64,000 nucleotides of DNA from Caulifigura coniformis (GCF_007745175.1 NZ_CP036271.1:4290314-4354313), one strand, 5' to 3'; positions 14,612-24,968 are shown, counted from the first letter of the stretch. Numbers and translations: made by a program. The notes: generated by a model from the letters alone, not told the origin.

Positions 14612-16753
14612 ATGACTCGCATTTGCGTCGCGGTGTTGCTGCTGGCCACTTGCGCTCCCACTCTCTTGTGGGCGGAAGAAACTCCGGACGAGTTCTTCGA
14701 GCGGAAGATCCGGCCGGTCCTCGTTCAACATTGCTATCGCTGCCATTCTGCTGATGGAGATTCGCTCAAGGCGAACCTGTTTCTCGATTCACGCGACGGC
14801 ATGCGTCGTGGCGGCGATTCCGGTCCGGCCGTTGTTCCAGGCGATCTCAAGAAGAGCCTGCTGATTGATGCGCTGCGGTATGAATCGATCGAGATGCCTC
14901 CCTCGGGAAAGCTCCCTGAGAATGTGATTGCCGACTTCGTGACGTGGGTCGAGATGGGAGCGCCCGATCCGCGGAAGGACGGGCCGGCGGCCGCCGCCAT
15001 GCCAGTCACGGCGTCCACGATCGACTGGACCACGGCACGGGAGTTCTGGTCGTTCCGGAAGCCGGAAGCACATCCCCAGCCCAGGGTGTCCGCCCCGGAC
15101 TGGGTCTCGCGTCCGCTGGATGGATTCATCCTCGAGAAACTCGATCGGGCCGGTCTGAAACCGGCCGAAGAGGCCGACCGGCGGATGCTCATCCGCCGCG
15201 TGACATTCGACCTGACTGGTCTTTCGCCGACTCCCGCGGACGTTGACGCATTTGTGGCCGATGACTCGCCTGAGGCGTACGAGAACGTCGTCGACCGGCT
15301 GCTGGCGGCGCCGCAGTACGGCGAGCGTTGGGCCCGGCTGTGGCTCGACATCGCCCGCTACGCCGAAGACCAGGCGCATATCGTCGGCTCCAACCGCGAA
15401 CTCTGTTATCCGAACGCGTATCGCTACCGGGACTGGGTGATCGCCGCCCTGAACAGCGACCTCCCCTATGACGAGTTCATCCGCCGCCAACTGGCGGCCG
15501 ACCTGATCGCGCCCGACGATCAGGAAAGCCACGTCGCCCTCGGGTTCATCGGCCTCGGACCGAAATACTATCGCCGCGGCTCACCTGAGGTGATGGCTGA
15601 GGAATGGGAGGACCGTGTCGATACCGTGACCCGCGGATTGCTCGGTCTGACGGTTGCCTGCGCCCGCTGTCACCACCACAAGTACGACCCCATTCCAACG
15701 GAAGACTACTACGCGCTCGCGGGCGTCTTCGCGAGCACGGAGATGTTCAACAGGCCGCTGACTGAGGCCGCGGAAACGACCAAGGGAGGACAGTCGAAAA
15801 AGGCGGACGAGGCGCTGCATATCGTGCGCGACCTCAAGCCTCATGATATCGAGGTGATGATCCGCGGCGACGTGTCGAAGAAGGGGCCGAAAGTCGAACG
15901 GCACTTCCTGACCGCGCTCAGCAACGACGTCCCCTCCCCGCTTCAGAACGGAAGCGGCCGGCTCGATCTCGCGAAGGCGATCGCCAGTCGTGAAAACCCG
16001 CTGACGGCGCGGGTGATCGTGAACCGGGTCTGGGCTCAGTTCTTCAAGACGGTCCTGGTGAAAACGATGAGTAATTTCGGCGCCCTTGGCGATGCGCCGA
16101 CGCACCCCGAGCTTCTGGACGACATCGCTGTCCGGTTTATGGACAACGGCTGGTCTTTGAAATGGCTGGTGCGCGAGATCGCGCTCTCTTCGACGTATCG
16201 CCAGTCGAGCCACGCCGCCCCGGAAAGCCTCCAAGCCGATCCGGAAAACCGGCTCCTGAGCCGGATGCCGCGTCGGCGACTCAGCGTGGAAGCGTGGCGG
16301 GACGCCGTGATGGCGGCCTCGGGGGAACTCGACCCGAGCGTGTACGGCGTTTCGATCGATCCGATGAACGTCGAGGCGCGCCGTCGCACGGTATATGCCG
16401 AGATCAGTCGTCTGGAACTGAATAAGCTCCTGGCCCTGTTCGACTTCCCCGATCCGAACACGCACAACCCGCAACGCAACGCGACGACCACGCCGCTTCA
16501 GAAGCTCTTCGTGTTGAACAATCCGTTCATGCTCCGGCATGCGGAGAAGCTTCGCGACCGGGTCGCCGTTCAGGCCGGCGACGACGCCCCGTTGAGGGTG
16601 GTGCTCGCTTATCGCCTGGTCTTCGGCCGGATGCCGACGGCCGACGAACAGCAGCTCGCATCCGAGTTTCTCGGCGACATGCCGAGCGCGGAACGCTGGA
16701 CGGAATACACCCATGCCCTGCTCGCATCGAACGAATTCCTGATCCTCGACTGA
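14612..16753 (+). CDS. Planctomycete cytochrome-c/DUF1549/DUF1553 protein (713 aa)
   Basis: Residues 1-21 are a signal peptide. A haem-binding site CYRCH (residues 41-45) lies in the PSCyt1 domain, with the family motifs DGDSLKANLFLDSR and MPPSGKLP. DUF1549 follows (RPLDGFILEKLDRAGLKPA, LTGLSPTPADVDAF, YGERWARLWLDIARY), with CARCHHHK near residue 352. The C-terminal DUF1553 carries TARVIVNRVWAQFF, HPELLDDIA and STYRQSS. Such proteins are periplasmic and abundant in planctomycetes, usually paired with a DUF1501 partner as here, and are thought to act in extracellular polysaccharide or sulfated-sugar oxidation. At 713 residues it is shorter than many relatives (about 900-1100). The partner gene starts 20 bp downstream. 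Confidence 0.92.
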   Translation: MTRICVAVLLLATCAPTLLWAEETPDEFFERKIRPVLVQHCYRCHSADGDSLKANLFLDSRDGMRRGGDSGPAVVPGDLKKSLLIDALRYESIEMPPSGKLPENVIADFVTWVEMGAPDPRKDGPAAAAMPVTASTIDWTTAREFWSFRKPEAHPQPRVSAPDWVSRPLDGFILEKLDRAGLKPAEEADRRMLIRRVTFDLTGLSPTPADVDAFVADDSPEAYENVVDRLLAAPQYGERWARLWLDIARYAEDQAHIVGSNRELCYPNAYRYRDWVIAALNSDLPYDEFIRRQLAADLIAPDDQESHVALGFIGLGPKYYRRGSPEVMAEEWEDRVDTVTRGLLGLTVACARCHHHKYDPIPTEDYYALAGVFASTEMFNRPLTEAAETTKGGQSKKADEALHIVRDLKPHDIEVMIRGDVSKKGPKVERHFLTALSNDVPSPLQNGSGRLDLAKAIASRENPLTARVIVNRVWAQFFKTVLVKTMSNFGALGDAPTHPELLDDIAVRFMDNGWSLKWLVREIALSSTYRQSSHAAPESLQADPENRLLSRMPRRRLSVEAWRDAVMAASGELDPSVYGVSIDPMNVEARRRTVYAEISRLELNKLLALFDFPDPNTHNPQRNATTTPLQKLFVLNNPFMLRHAEKLRDRVAVQAGDDAPLRVVLAYRLVFGRMPTADEQQLASEFLGDMPSAERWTEYTHALLASNEFLILD

Positions 16754-16773
16754 CCTCGACCGCTGGAATCGCC

Positions 16774-18204
16774 ATGACGTTTCCGCTTCCTGCTGCTGTT
16801 TCCCGTCGACAGGCCCTTCGCCAGGCCGGCGCCGGCTTCGGAATGCTCGGGCTCACTGGAGCGCTCAGCGCGGCCGGGATGCTTCAGGCCGCGACGGGAC
16901 CGGCGTCCGGTTCATCGGTGGCGGCCGCGTTCCCGAATCACGCGCCTCGTGCCAAACGCGTGATCTTCCTGTTCATGAACGGCGCGCCGTCGCATGTCGA
17001 CACCTTCGACCCCAAGCCGGCGCTCGCCAGATACGAAGGGCAGCAACCCGAAGGGATCAAGTCGAAGGGAAGCGGCTTCATGCCGTCACCGTTCACGTTC
17101 GCGCCTTATGGCGACAGCGGCGTCGTGATGTCCGAACTTTTCCCGAATCTGGCCCAGCACGCGGATGACGTCTGCGTGATCCGGTCGATGCACACAGACG
17201 TTCCCAATCATGAGCCTGGACTACTGCTGATGAACTGCGGCCATCAGCAGCCCGTACGGCCATGCCTCGGGTCGTGGGCGTCGTATGGCCTGGGAAGCGA
17301 AAACCGGAATCTTCCGGGTTTTGTCGTGCTGACGCCCGGGATGCCGGTCGTCGGTCCGCAGCTCTGGTCGAATTCTTTCCTCCCTGGCCAGCACCAGGCG
17401 ACTTCGGTCAATACATCGGACCTCGACATCGAACGCCTGGTGGCCAACATCCGGCATCCTTCGCTGAGCCGCCCGGAGCAGCGGCGCCAACTCAACCTCG
17501 TGCTCGAAATCAATCGCCGGCACCTGCGCGAGCGGGAGAACGACGCCGTGCTGGAGGAGCAGATTCGCGCCATGGAGCTGGCGTTCGAAATGCAGCGTGA
17601 GGCCGCCGAGGCGTTCGACGTCTCCCGGGAACCGAAGCATGTGCGCGAGCTCTATGGACCGAGCGATTTCGGCCAGGGTTGCCTGCTTGCCCGGCGGCTG
17701 GCGGAGCGTGGCGTGCGGTTCATCCAGGTCTACTACGTCACGAAGAAGAACAAGCAGCCCTGGGACACGCATTCCAACAACAACGCCGGGCACCGGACGC
17801 TTTGTGCCGACAGCGACCGCGCGACGGCGGCGCTGCTCTCCGACCTTCAGGCTCGCGGGCTGCTCGAAGACACGCTCGTCGTCTGGGGGGGCGAATTCGG
17901 GCGGACTCCCTATTCGCAAATGGACCTGTCCAAGATGGATGCCGCGAAGGCCGGCCGCGACCACCACAACACCGGCTTCAGCATGCTCCTGGCTGGCGGC
18001 GGGGTGAAGGGGGGCTACACGCACGGAGCCACGGACGAGCTGGGGATGCACGCCACGGAAAAACGCGTTCACGTGCACGACCTGCACGCGACGATCCTGC
18101 ACCTGATGGGGATCGACCACGAAAAGCTCACCTACCACTACTCGGGACGCGATTTCCGGCTGACGGATGTGCACGGCACGGTCGTCCACGACATCATCGC
18201 CTGA
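16774..18204 (+). CDS. Tat-exported DUF1501 sulfatase-like protein (476 aa)
   Basis: The N-terminus has a twin-arginine signal (SRRQALRQAG, then a hydrophobic stretch). DUF1501 motifs follow: RVIFLFMNGAPSHVDTFDPKP, DGAP-type metal-loop residues, HEPGLLLMNCG, and near the C-terminus GGEFGRTP, GRDHH and HDLHATILHLMG. The fold is of the alkaline-phosphatase/sulfatase superfamily; the true substrate of the group is unsettled. It is cotranscribed with the upstream cytochrome/DUF1549 gene (20 bp gap), the standard pairing in this phylum. The two probably work together outside the cytoplasmic membrane. Confidence 0.92.
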   Translation: MTFPLPAAVSRRQALRQAGAGFGMLGLTGALSAAGMLQAATGPASGSSVAAAFPNHAPRAKRVIFLFMNGAPSHVDTFDPKPALARYEGQQPEGIKSKGSGFMPSPFTFAPYGDSGVVMSELFPNLAQHADDVCVIRSMHTDVPNHEPGLLLMNCGHQQPVRPCLGSWASYGLGSENRNLPGFVVLTPGMPVVGPQLWSNSFLPGQHQATSVNTSDLDIERLVANIRHPSLSRPEQRRQLNLVLEINRRHLRERENDAVLEEQIRAMELAFEMQREAAEAFDVSREPKHVRELYGPSDFGQGCLLARRLAERGVRFIQVYYVTKKNKQPWDTHSNNNAGHRTLCADSDRATAALLSDLQARGLLEDTLVVWGGEFGRTPYSQMDLSKMDAAKAGRDHHNTGFSMLLAGGGVKGGYTHGATDELGMHATEKRVHVHDLHATILHLMGIDHEKLTYHYSGRDFRLTDVHGTVVHDIIA

Positions 18205-18361
18205 AAGGCCAGGGAACGCCGGGGCCCTGCCCCTGCGGGCGTTGTACTGCCGAAGCTGATCTTGCCCTGTTCGGCGATCTCGGCGATTCTTTCGACCTTC
18301 CCCATTCACCTTTTCGCCGTCGGTCCGGTTCCCATCTTGCCGGCGGCCTCCCCTCCGCGCC

Positions 18362-18955
18362 ATGTCTTTTCGCACGTCGAGTGTGCGATTCGCCCGGCCG
18401 GCGATCCTGATCGCCGTGCTGTTGAACGGCTGCGCAGCGATGGGCCCCCGGCTTGGCTTCGCTCCTCCCGCGGCCAACCCGTTGTACGTCGCGAGTCACA
18501 ACGAGAACGCCGTGTGGGAAGCGACGGTCGACGTCCTCCACGAGTTCCACTTTGACATCGCCCGCGAGAACAGGCTGTCACACGTCATCGAGACGGCGTA
18601 TCTGACAGGCTCCGGCGTCCTTGAGCCGTGGCACTCCGATTCGGTCGGACTCGAAAACCGGCTCGAGAGCACGCTGCAATCGATCCGTCGACGGGTCATC
18701 GTCAACGTGATTCCCGATGAACGGGGACAGGGCTTCCTTGTTTCGGTCGAGGCGTTCAAAGAACTGGAAGATCTCGACGGGCTGGCGGCGAATTCCGCGG
18801 GCGCTTCGACGTTCAATGAAAACGAGCCCCTGCGTCGCGACCTCAATCCCGTCGTCGGCCAGACAGCGGCTTCGGGCTGGCTACCGCAGGGACGCGACCT
18901 GGCGTTGGAATCAGCGATCCTGACGCGGATGCAGCAGGTCTACACGTCGCGCTGA
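18362..18955 (+). CDS. Planctomycete lipoprotein (197 aa)
   Basis: The N-terminal basic stretch and hydrophobic helix end in LLNGCA, a lipobox, with the lipidated Cys near residue 24. The mature part contains NENAVWEATVDVLHEFHFDIARENRLSH-type sequence, VIETAYLTGSG and repeated strands, and resembles a small alpha/beta domain found in planctomycete lipoproteins of unknown role. It ends in the helix ALESAILTRMQQVY. It follows the DUF1501 gene by 157 bp and may have its own promoter. Confidence 0.75.
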   Translation: MSFRTSSVRFARPAILIAVLLNGCAAMGPRLGFAPPAANPLYVASHNENAVWEATVDVLHEFHFDIARENRLSHVIETAYLTGSGVLEPWHSDSVGLENRLESTLQSIRRRVIVNVIPDERGQGFLVSVEAFKELEDLDGLAANSAGASTFNENEPLRRDLNPVVGQTAASGWLPQGRDLALESAILTRMQQVYTSR

Positions 18956-18970
18956 GGCCGAACGCCACGA

Positions 18971-20944
18971 TTACATTCGTTCGCATACCGGGATGCCGAG
19001 GAGCTCCAGTCCCTGGCGGATGATGCGACCGGTGAGGTCGACGAGCTTGAGCCGGCTGGCCCGCAGTTTCGCGTCCGGTTCCTTCATCACCGGGCAGGCG
19101 TCGTAGAACGAACTGAAGCCATTCGCGAGGTCGAAGAGGTAGCTCGTCAGCAGGTTCGGGCGATAGTCGTTGACCATCGCGGCGATCGCCTCGGGGAAGC
19201 GTGCGATGTGCAGTCCCAGATGGCGTTCCGCTGGAAGTGTCAGCACCAGTTCGGCGTCGCCAACAGCCGTTCCGGCCGCTTCGGCGCGGCGGAGGATGCC
19301 GCGCGTCCGAGCGTAGGCATACTGCATGTACGTGGCGGTATCGCCGGTCTTGGCGAGCATCTTCGACCAGCTGAAGATGTAATCGCTTTCCCGGTTGTGG
19401 TGCAGATCAGCGTACTTGATTCCGCCGAGTCCGACGGCCTCCGCCACCGCTGCCCGGGTGGCCTCGTCGAGTTCCGGGGCCGGCTGCTCGTTGTCGTCGC
19501 GCTTCGCGTCGTCATTCTCGTCGACGATCTTGCGGGCCTCGCGGATCGCCTCGTCGAGAAGGCTTTCCAGGCCGACAGTGTCGCCGGCGCGGGTCTTGAA
19601 CGGCTTGCCGTCTTCGCCCATCACCGTGCCAAACTTCACGTGGCGCAGATCAACAGCCGTGTTGCCGAGGAGACGCGTCGTTTCGAACAGCATCTCGAAA
19701 TGGTCGCTCTGGCGGTCGTCGACGACATAGAGAATGGCGTCGGCCTGGAATTGCCGCAGGCGGTAGTTGATCGTCGCCAGGTCGGTCGTGGCGTAGGTGA
19801 ACGCGCCGTCCGCCTTCTGGACGATGAACGGCGCGGCCCTGCCGTCGAGAAACACGCACTGGGCGCCGTCGCTCTCCCGGGCAAGCCCTTTGGCCTTCAG
19901 GTCTTTGACGACTTCTTCGAGGAATGGATCGTAAAAGCTCTCGCCGAGGACCTTATCGAAGCGGACTCCCAGGCGGTCGTAGATCTTGTTGAGTGCGGTG
20001 ATACAAGCCGGGAGGAACTCATTCCAGAGCTTGCGGTTCTCAGAATCGCCAGCGTGAAGCTTCGCCGTTTCATCGCGGGCAGCGCGGGCGATGTTGGAAT
20101 GCTTCTCGGCAAGATCCCTGATCACCGGATCGGCGTCACCGGCGGCGACTTTCTTTTCGGCCGACTTGAGGTCGTCCGTGGCGACTGTGACTTCGGTCCG
20201 CAGTTTCTTGAGCGCGGCCTGGGCCGCCTTGTCCTTCGCGTTTTCGGCCTCGGCGGCGGCGACGCGATCTTTGGCCGAGTTCAGATCGGCAGCAAGACGA
20301 GGCAGCGACGCCTTTGCCGTAAGATAATCCGAGACTGTGTTGACCAGCCGGTAGAGTCGGGCGAGTTCGTCGACGGCGTTCTTCTGGTAGGCCGCCTGGT
20401 CGAGGAAGTTCTTGTAGCCATAAAGGATCATCCCGAACTGGGTGCCCCAGTCGCCGAGATGGTTATCGCTGACGACGTTGTGGCCCAGGAAACGCAGGGT
20501 GCGGTCGATGGCGGCGCCGATCACGGTGCTGCGGAGGTGGCCGACGTGCATCGGCTTGGCGACGTTGGGGCCTGAGAAGTCGACGATGATTGAGCGCGGT
20601 GTGGGCACCGTTTCCACGCCGAGCCGCGGATCGCCGTCCACCTTGTTGACGATGGCCTGGAGGACGTCGTCACGGACTTTGAGGTTGATGAATCCGGGGC
20701 CCGCGATTTCGGCGGGATGGCAGAGGTCCGAAAGGTCGAGTTTGCCGATGATCTGCGTCGCCAGGTCGCGTGGATTCATGCCCGCCTGCTTGGCGAGCGG
20801 CATCGCGCAGTTGGCCTGATAGTCGCCGAATCGGGCGTCCTGGGCCGGGCGGACCATTGCGGCGAACTGGGCGACCTGATCGGGCGTGGTGTAATCGGTC
20901 AGCACGCGCGCAAAGCGGGACTGCAGCTCGGCAAGGATGTTCAT
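18971..20944 (-). CDS. argS: Arginyl-tRNA synthetase (657 aa)
   Basis: Class I synthetase charging tRNA-Arg. The N-terminal Add-1 domain (residues ~1-95) leads into FSGPNVAKPMHVGHLRST, the HIGH-equivalent ATP site. Further motifs are NHLGDWGTQFG, an insertion rich in Lys and Ala coils (residues ~215-265, longer than usual) and GDGAQCVFLDG-type sequence. GKPFKTRAGDTVGLESLLDEA replaces KMSKS, as usual for ArgRS. The C-terminal helical DALR domain contains YMQYAYARTRGILRRA. The start ATG at 20944 lies just before the terminator of the upstream gene. Confidence 0.97.
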   Translation of the reverse strand: MNILAELQSRFARVLTDYTTPDQVAQFAAMVRPAQDARFGDYQANCAMPLAKQAGMNPRDLATQIIGKLDLSDLCHPAEIAGPGFINLKVRDDVLQAIVNKVDGDPRLGVETVPTPRSIIVDFSGPNVAKPMHVGHLRSTVIGAAIDRTLRFLGHNVVSDNHLGDWGTQFGMILYGYKNFLDQAAYQKNAVDELARLYRLVNTVSDYLTAKASLPRLAADLNSAKDRVAAAEAENAKDKAAQAALKKLRTEVTVATDDLKSAEKKVAAGDADPVIRDLAEKHSNIARAARDETAKLHAGDSENRKLWNEFLPACITALNKIYDRLGVRFDKVLGESFYDPFLEEVVKDLKAKGLARESDGAQCVFLDGRAAPFIVQKADGAFTYATTDLATINYRLRQFQADAILYVVDDRQSDHFEMLFETTRLLGNTAVDLRHVKFGTVMGEDGKPFKTRAGDTVGLESLLDEAIREARKIVDENDDAKRDDNEQPAPELDEATRAAVAEAVGLGGIKYADLHHNRESDYIFSWSKMLAKTGDTATYMQYAYARTRGILRRAEAAGTAVGDAELVLTLPAERHLGLHIARFPEAIAAMVNDYRPNLLTSYLFDLANGFSSFYDACPVMKEPDAKLRASRLKLVDLTGRIIRQGLELLGIPVCERM

Positions 20945-20950
20945 GGCGGA

Positions 20951-20989
20951 AAAGTAAAAGAAAGCCCGAGGGTTGCAACCCCCGGGCTT
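20951..20989 (-). terminator. Terminator of the ABC-permease transcript
   Basis: On the minus strand AAGCCCG and CGGGCTT (20962-20968 and 20983-20989) enclose a second stem GGGTT/AACCC, followed by TTTCTTTTACTTTTCC. It separates the permease gene from argS, so argS must have its own promoter within or just past this element. Confidence 0.8.
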
Positions 20990-21016
20990 CGTCGGACACA
21001 GGTTCGAGGACCGGGT

Positions 21017-22369
21017 TCAAGTATGCCGCAGGGCTTCGATCGGATCGAGCTTGGCGGCGGCCTGGGCCGGGTAGACGCCGAAAACGAGTCCCGTCAGCAC
21101 CGAGAATCCGAAGGCCACAGGGAGGCTCCAGACGGCGATGCTGGGGGTCATATCGAGGAACATCTTGCCGACATCGGACATGTTGGCCGTCGACTCGATG
21201 ACATAGTTCCGCACGATGAACTTGACGCCCATGAAGACGATCGGCGTGCAAAGTCCGAGGGCCATGCCGATGAGTCCGCCGGTGCCTGACAGCACGACGG
21301 TTTCGGAGATGAACTGCTGGATGATGTCCGCCCGCCGGGCGCCGAGTGCCCGGCGGATGCCGATTTCGCGCGTCCGCTCGGTGACGGTCGCGAGCATGAT
21401 ATTCATGATGCCGATGCCCCCGACCAGCAGCGAGATTCCGGCAATCGACCCCAGCACGATGTTGAAGATGTTCCGGAGCTGGTCGGCCTGCTTGAGCAGT
21501 TCGAGTGGCACGACGACGGAATAGTCCTGCTTCCCGCCGTGGGTGCGCTCGAGCGTTTCGCGAACGACGTCGGCGGTGGGGATCACATCATCGGGGCTGG
21601 CGACCTGAAAGGTGATCTGGTTGAAGATGACTGATTCCGCACTGAAGCTTCCTGAGGTGCGGCGCATGATCACGCCCCCGGTGTTGATTCGGGACTGGAA
21701 CGTATCGAGCGGGATGTAGACGTCTTCGTTGTAGTTCTGGCCGGACAGGCTTCCGCCGATCGCTGCCGAGGAGCCGCGTTCCTGCATCACGCCGACCACG
21801 ATGTAGGCCCGCGCGGAGATCTGGAGGGGCTTTCCGATGGGGTCGTCAACAGGAAACAGCGCCCGGGCGACACCGGAGGCGATGACGGCGACGTTCGACA
21901 TTCGGCTAACGTCTTCGTCGGTGAGGAATCGTCCGCGTGCGACCGTGAGATGGTTCATGGCCATGTAGCCGGGCGTACAGCCGACGACGCGGGCATTCAT
22001 GTTCCGTTCGAGGTGGCGGACATCGAGCGTCGTTTCGCGGATGGCGACCTGTCCGGTGACGGACGGCAGAGTCCGCGACAGGATGCGGTGATCGTCGCGG
22101 GTCAGTCCGTAACGGAGGACGTCGGTCCGGCCGCTCGAGGAGGAGGAGGTCGTCTCGTCAGGCGGTTTCTTGCTGACGACGATGATGTTCGTGGCTCCGA
22201 GGGCGAGCACCTGCTGCTGGGCCTGGCTGCTCGCTCCTTCGCCGATCGCGAGCATGGCGATCACGGAGAACACGCCGAAGACGATGCCCAGCATGGTGAG
22301 GCCCGACCGCAGCTTGTGCAGCAGCAGGCTCTTCATCGCGAGCTGAACAGTACGGATAAAGCGCGTCAT
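21017..22369 (-). CDS. MacB/FtsX-type ABC transporter permease (450 aa)
   Basis: The layout is that of MacB-like permeases: one membrane helix after an amphipathic start ([29 protein letters not shown]), a large periplasmic MacB core domain (residues ~50-270) and three C-terminal helices of the FtsX domain. The conserved cytoplasmic loop [20 protein letters not shown] is present at ~335-355. A serine-rich loop (TSSSSSG) is unusual. The partner ATPase and the membrane-fusion protein are not adjacent on either side, so the complex must be completed from elsewhere. Substrate unknown. Confidence 0.9.
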   Translation of the reverse strand: MTRFIRTVQLAMKSLLLHKLRSGLTMLGIVFGVFSVIAMLAIGEGASSQAQQQVLALGATNIIVVSKKPPDETTSSSSSGRTDVLRYGLTRDDHRILSRTLPSVTGQVAIRETTLDVRHLERNMNARVVGCTPGYMAMNHLTVARGRFLTDEDVSRMSNVAVIASGVARALFPVDDPIGKPLQISARAYIVVGVMQERGSSAAIGGSLSGQNYNEDVYIPLDTFQSRINTGGVIMRRTSGSFSAESVIFNQITFQVASPDDVIPTADVVRETLERTHGGKQDYSVVVPLELLKQADQLRNIFNIVLGSIAGISLLVGGIGIMNIMLATVTERTREIGIRRALGARRADIIQQFISETVVLSGTGGLIGMALGLCTPIVFMGVKFIVRNYVIESTANMSDVGKMFLDMTPSIAVWSLPVAFGFSVLTGLVFGVYPAQAAAKLDPIEALRHT

Positions 22370-22708
22370 GGAGATTACGAGGCGGGCATTCTGCGGACAG
22401 GCCGCGGCGGGAAGTCTCGTTTATCTTCAATGGTTCGCCGGTTTCGGGCAAGTCCGTCTCCGTTCACGCGGGCTCCAGAGTGGTTGCCGGGTCGCGAGGA
22501 ACAAGGAGGGCGCGTGTACGTGTGGTGCATCCTTCTGGCCCGATTTCCCCTGGAACTCCCGATTCAGGCGTTTCGGAGCTTCCCTGCACTGGCAAGGAAG
22601 ACCGGATCGCCGACGTTTATCGCGTTGTTGCGTCCATGTTCAATGTTCCTCCATCTTTTGTGAGCGGTTGCGCACGAAGGGATGGGGGGACTGGGGCGTG
22701 GACGAACT
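22370..22708. other. Intergenic, no gene seen
   Basis: Lies between two minus-strand genes. No frame is convincing on either strand. It is presumably the leader of the ABC-permease gene; no promoter or hairpin stands out. Confidence 0.35.
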
Positions 22709-24274
22709 TCAGGCGGTCGCCCCAAAGGCGAGCAGCGACCTCACGGCGGCCGCCAGCCGCACCTGATCGACCGCTCCCGATGTCTCGCAGCGGTGCGTCC
22801 GCGGAATCTCGGTCGCGGACAGTGGGGCGGCCGACGATCGCTGCAGCCGGAGGACTTCGAGGGTGGCGTCCGAGGGGTCGCCTCCCTCGGACCGGCGTTT
22901 CTGGACGCGTTGCTCCAGCACCGATTCGGGTGCTTCGCAGGTGACCAACGCCCAGGGGACGCCGAGTTCATCCGCCAGTCGCTGGAATTGCAGGCGATGC
23001 GACATCTCAAGAAATGTGGCGTCGACAATCACCGGCAGGCCCGCCCTGAGGATCGCCGCGGCCGGATCGAGCATGCGACGGTAGACATCGGAGATTGCAG
23101 CGCCGGAATAGAGTTCCGACACGCCGGCGGTCGCCCGAGATGCGAGATTCCGTTTTCGCTCGACATCTGAACGGATGCAGACCGCGCCGAGTTCCAGGGA
23201 GAGGGTGCGGGCGACGCACGACTTGCCGCTTCCCGACAGGCCATGCATGAGGATGAGGCCGTGGCCGGTCGTCCGCGACTGACGATCGGCCAGTTCGAGG
23301 TAGCCGGCGAGCAGCTTTCGCGTGTCGGCGATGTCATTCGGGGTCAGGCCGGCCTGCGTCAGGCGAATCGCGGCGACCTTCGCTCGGACGAGTGCGCGAT
23401 ACACCACGTAGTAGCGAAGCGCAGCCAGCCCGGAGAAATCGCCGGTGGTCGTCAGCCAGCCGTTGAGAAGCTGCCACGCGGATCCCGGCCGTTCGTGGTC
23501 GACAAGATCCATGAAGATGAAGGCAAGGTCGCTCACGACATCTATGAACCGCAGTTCCGCGTTGAACTCGATGCAGTCGAACGGTTGCGGAACTCCGTCG
23601 ACCAGGACGATGTTGCCGAGGTGGAGATCGCCGTGGCATTCGCGGATGAAGCCGGCCTGTCGTCGGTCGGCGAAGTGCTGGTCGAGTCGCGTCGCCTCCT
23701 CCTGCACCCAGCGGGTGAGGGAGTCGAGTTTGGGGGCCTGGTCGGGACTGATGGCAGCAGCGACCGGAGGGAGGCAGCCTTCGGTGTAGCGGCGGACGGT
23801 CGCCGGCTTTCCAAACGGGGAGTTTTCCGGGGCGACGGCGGCGGAGGCGTGCATCGCGGCGATGGAATGGGCCAGTTGCTCGATCTGCGATGGCGTCAGT
23901 CGTCCGGAGTCGGTGATGCTCAGGAGGACATCCGACTGCGGGAACTGATGCATCCTGACGGCGTATTCGAGGACGTCGCCCTGTTTATCGAATCGCGGCC
24001 CGGAGCCGGTCTGGACGAGTGTGACGACATCATCGTAGATGCCGGGCACGGTTCGTCGATTCAGGCGAAGCTCTTCTTCACAGCAGGCCTTGCGCTTGTC
24101 GAGGGTGGAGAAATCGACGAAACCGAGAGCGATGGGCTTCTTGAGCTTGTAGGCCCAATCGCCCGTCAGGACGACCCACGACAGGTGAGTTTCAACGAGC
24201 CTGATGGCCGCCGTGGGGTGAGGATAGGCGTCCGGGCGATGCAGGGCTTCGAGCCATGAAGGAGGGCCGGGCAT
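22709..24274 (-). CDS. Fused aminoglycoside-phosphotransferase-like and AAA kinase protein (521 aa)
   Basis: Residues ~1-335 form an APH/choline-kinase-like domain: YKLKKPIALGFVDFSTLDKR near the start, ECHGDLHLGNIV (catalytic Brenner motif, HGD) near residue 215 and IEFNAELRFIDVVSDLAFIFMDL with the metal-binding D. Residues ~345-521 are a zeta-toxin/gluconate-kinase-like P-loop domain with GLSGSGKSCVA (Walker A). The fusion is known in many bacteria (COG2187 plus COG0645) but its substrate is not established. It is a single gene with clear spacing on both sides. Confidence 0.85.
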   Translation of the reverse strand: MPGPPSWLEALHRPDAYPHPTAAIRLVETHLSWVVLTGDWAYKLKKPIALGFVDFSTLDKRKACCEEELRLNRRTVPGIYDDVVTLVQTGSGPRFDKQGDVLEYAVRMHQFPQSDVLLSITDSGRLTPSQIEQLAHSIAAMHASAAVAPENSPFGKPATVRRYTEGCLPPVAAAISPDQAPKLDSLTRWVQEEATRLDQHFADRRQAGFIRECHGDLHLGNIVLVDGVPQPFDCIEFNAELRFIDVVSDLAFIFMDLVDHERPGSAWQLLNGWLTTTGDFSGLAALRYYVVYRALVRAKVAAIRLTQAGLTPNDIADTRKLLAGYLELADRQSRTTGHGLILMHGLSGSGKSCVARTLSLELGAVCIRSDVERKRNLASRATAGVSELYSGAAISDVYRRMLDPAAAILRAGLPVIVDATFLEMSHRLQFQRLADELGVPWALVTCEAPESVLEQRVQKRRSEGGDPSDATLEVLRLQRSSAAPLSATEIPRTHRCETSGAVDQVRLAAAVRSLLAFGATA

Positions 24275-24386
24275 AAGGACTGAGGTTCGGGGTGAATCGT
24301 GATCGAATCTGGGTCGAGGTCGTTGAAAGCGAGTGTCGACCGGGATTCAATGGATGTCGACCGGTTTTCCCACCCGAGGTTTGATC

Positions 24387-24968
24387 ATGTTGGACATCAT
24401 TTCCAGCGGCTGGTGGATGTTGCTGATCCGGGGTCTGGGGGCAATCGCCTTCGGACTCCTCGCATTGATGTGGCCAGGTCTCACGCTGTTCGTGCTGGTG
24501 TTGCTGTTTGCGGCCCACGCAGTCGTCGACGGCGTCATGGCAATTGCCCTCGGCTGGCAATTGCGCAAGCGACCCGGGGAAGCACCGTGGCTGTTGATCA
24601 TCCTGATGGGATTGGTGAGCGTTGCTGCCGGAATCGCGGCGTTCACCTGGCCCGGACTGACGGCCGTTGTCCTGCTGTACATGATGGCGGGGTGGGCCAT
24701 CGCGAGGGGCGTGTTCGAAGTGATTGCCGCCGTTCACCTGCGAAAGGTGATCGAGAACGAATGGTTCCTTGTCCTGGCGGGAGTCCTGTCGGTGCTGTTT
24801 GGCGTGAGTCTGATTGCCTGGCCGGCTGCGGGGCTGATGAGCCTGATGTGGCTGGTGGGTTCATTCTCGATCGCGTTCGGGATCCTGCAATGCGTTCTGG
24901 CATTTCGGCTGAAAGCCGTCGGGCGGGAGATCCGGTCTGCCGGGGGGGCGAAGGACGCCGGCCAGTGA
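24387..24968 (+). CDS. HdeD-family membrane protein (193 aa)
   Basis: ATG 24387 is preceded by GAGG eight bases upstream; the frame is open earlier, but the family starts at this Met. Six hydrophobic helices are visible, with the DUF308 pattern in tandem: WWMLLIRGLGAIAFGLLALMWPG, then three repeats ending in (F/A)WPG(L/A). HdeD proteins are inner-membrane proteins linked to acid stress in enterobacteria; their molecular role is not known. The gene is divergent from 22709-24274. Confidence 0.88.
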   Translation: MLDIISSGWWMLLIRGLGAIAFGLLALMWPGLTLFVLVLLFAAHAVVDGVMAIALGWQLRKRPGEAPWLLIILMGLVSVAAGIAAFTWPGLTAVVLLYMMAGWAIARGVFEVIAAVHLRKVIENEWFLVLAGVLSVLFGVSLIAWPAAGLMSLMWLVGSFSIAFGILQCVLAFRLKAVGREIRSAGGAKDAGQ

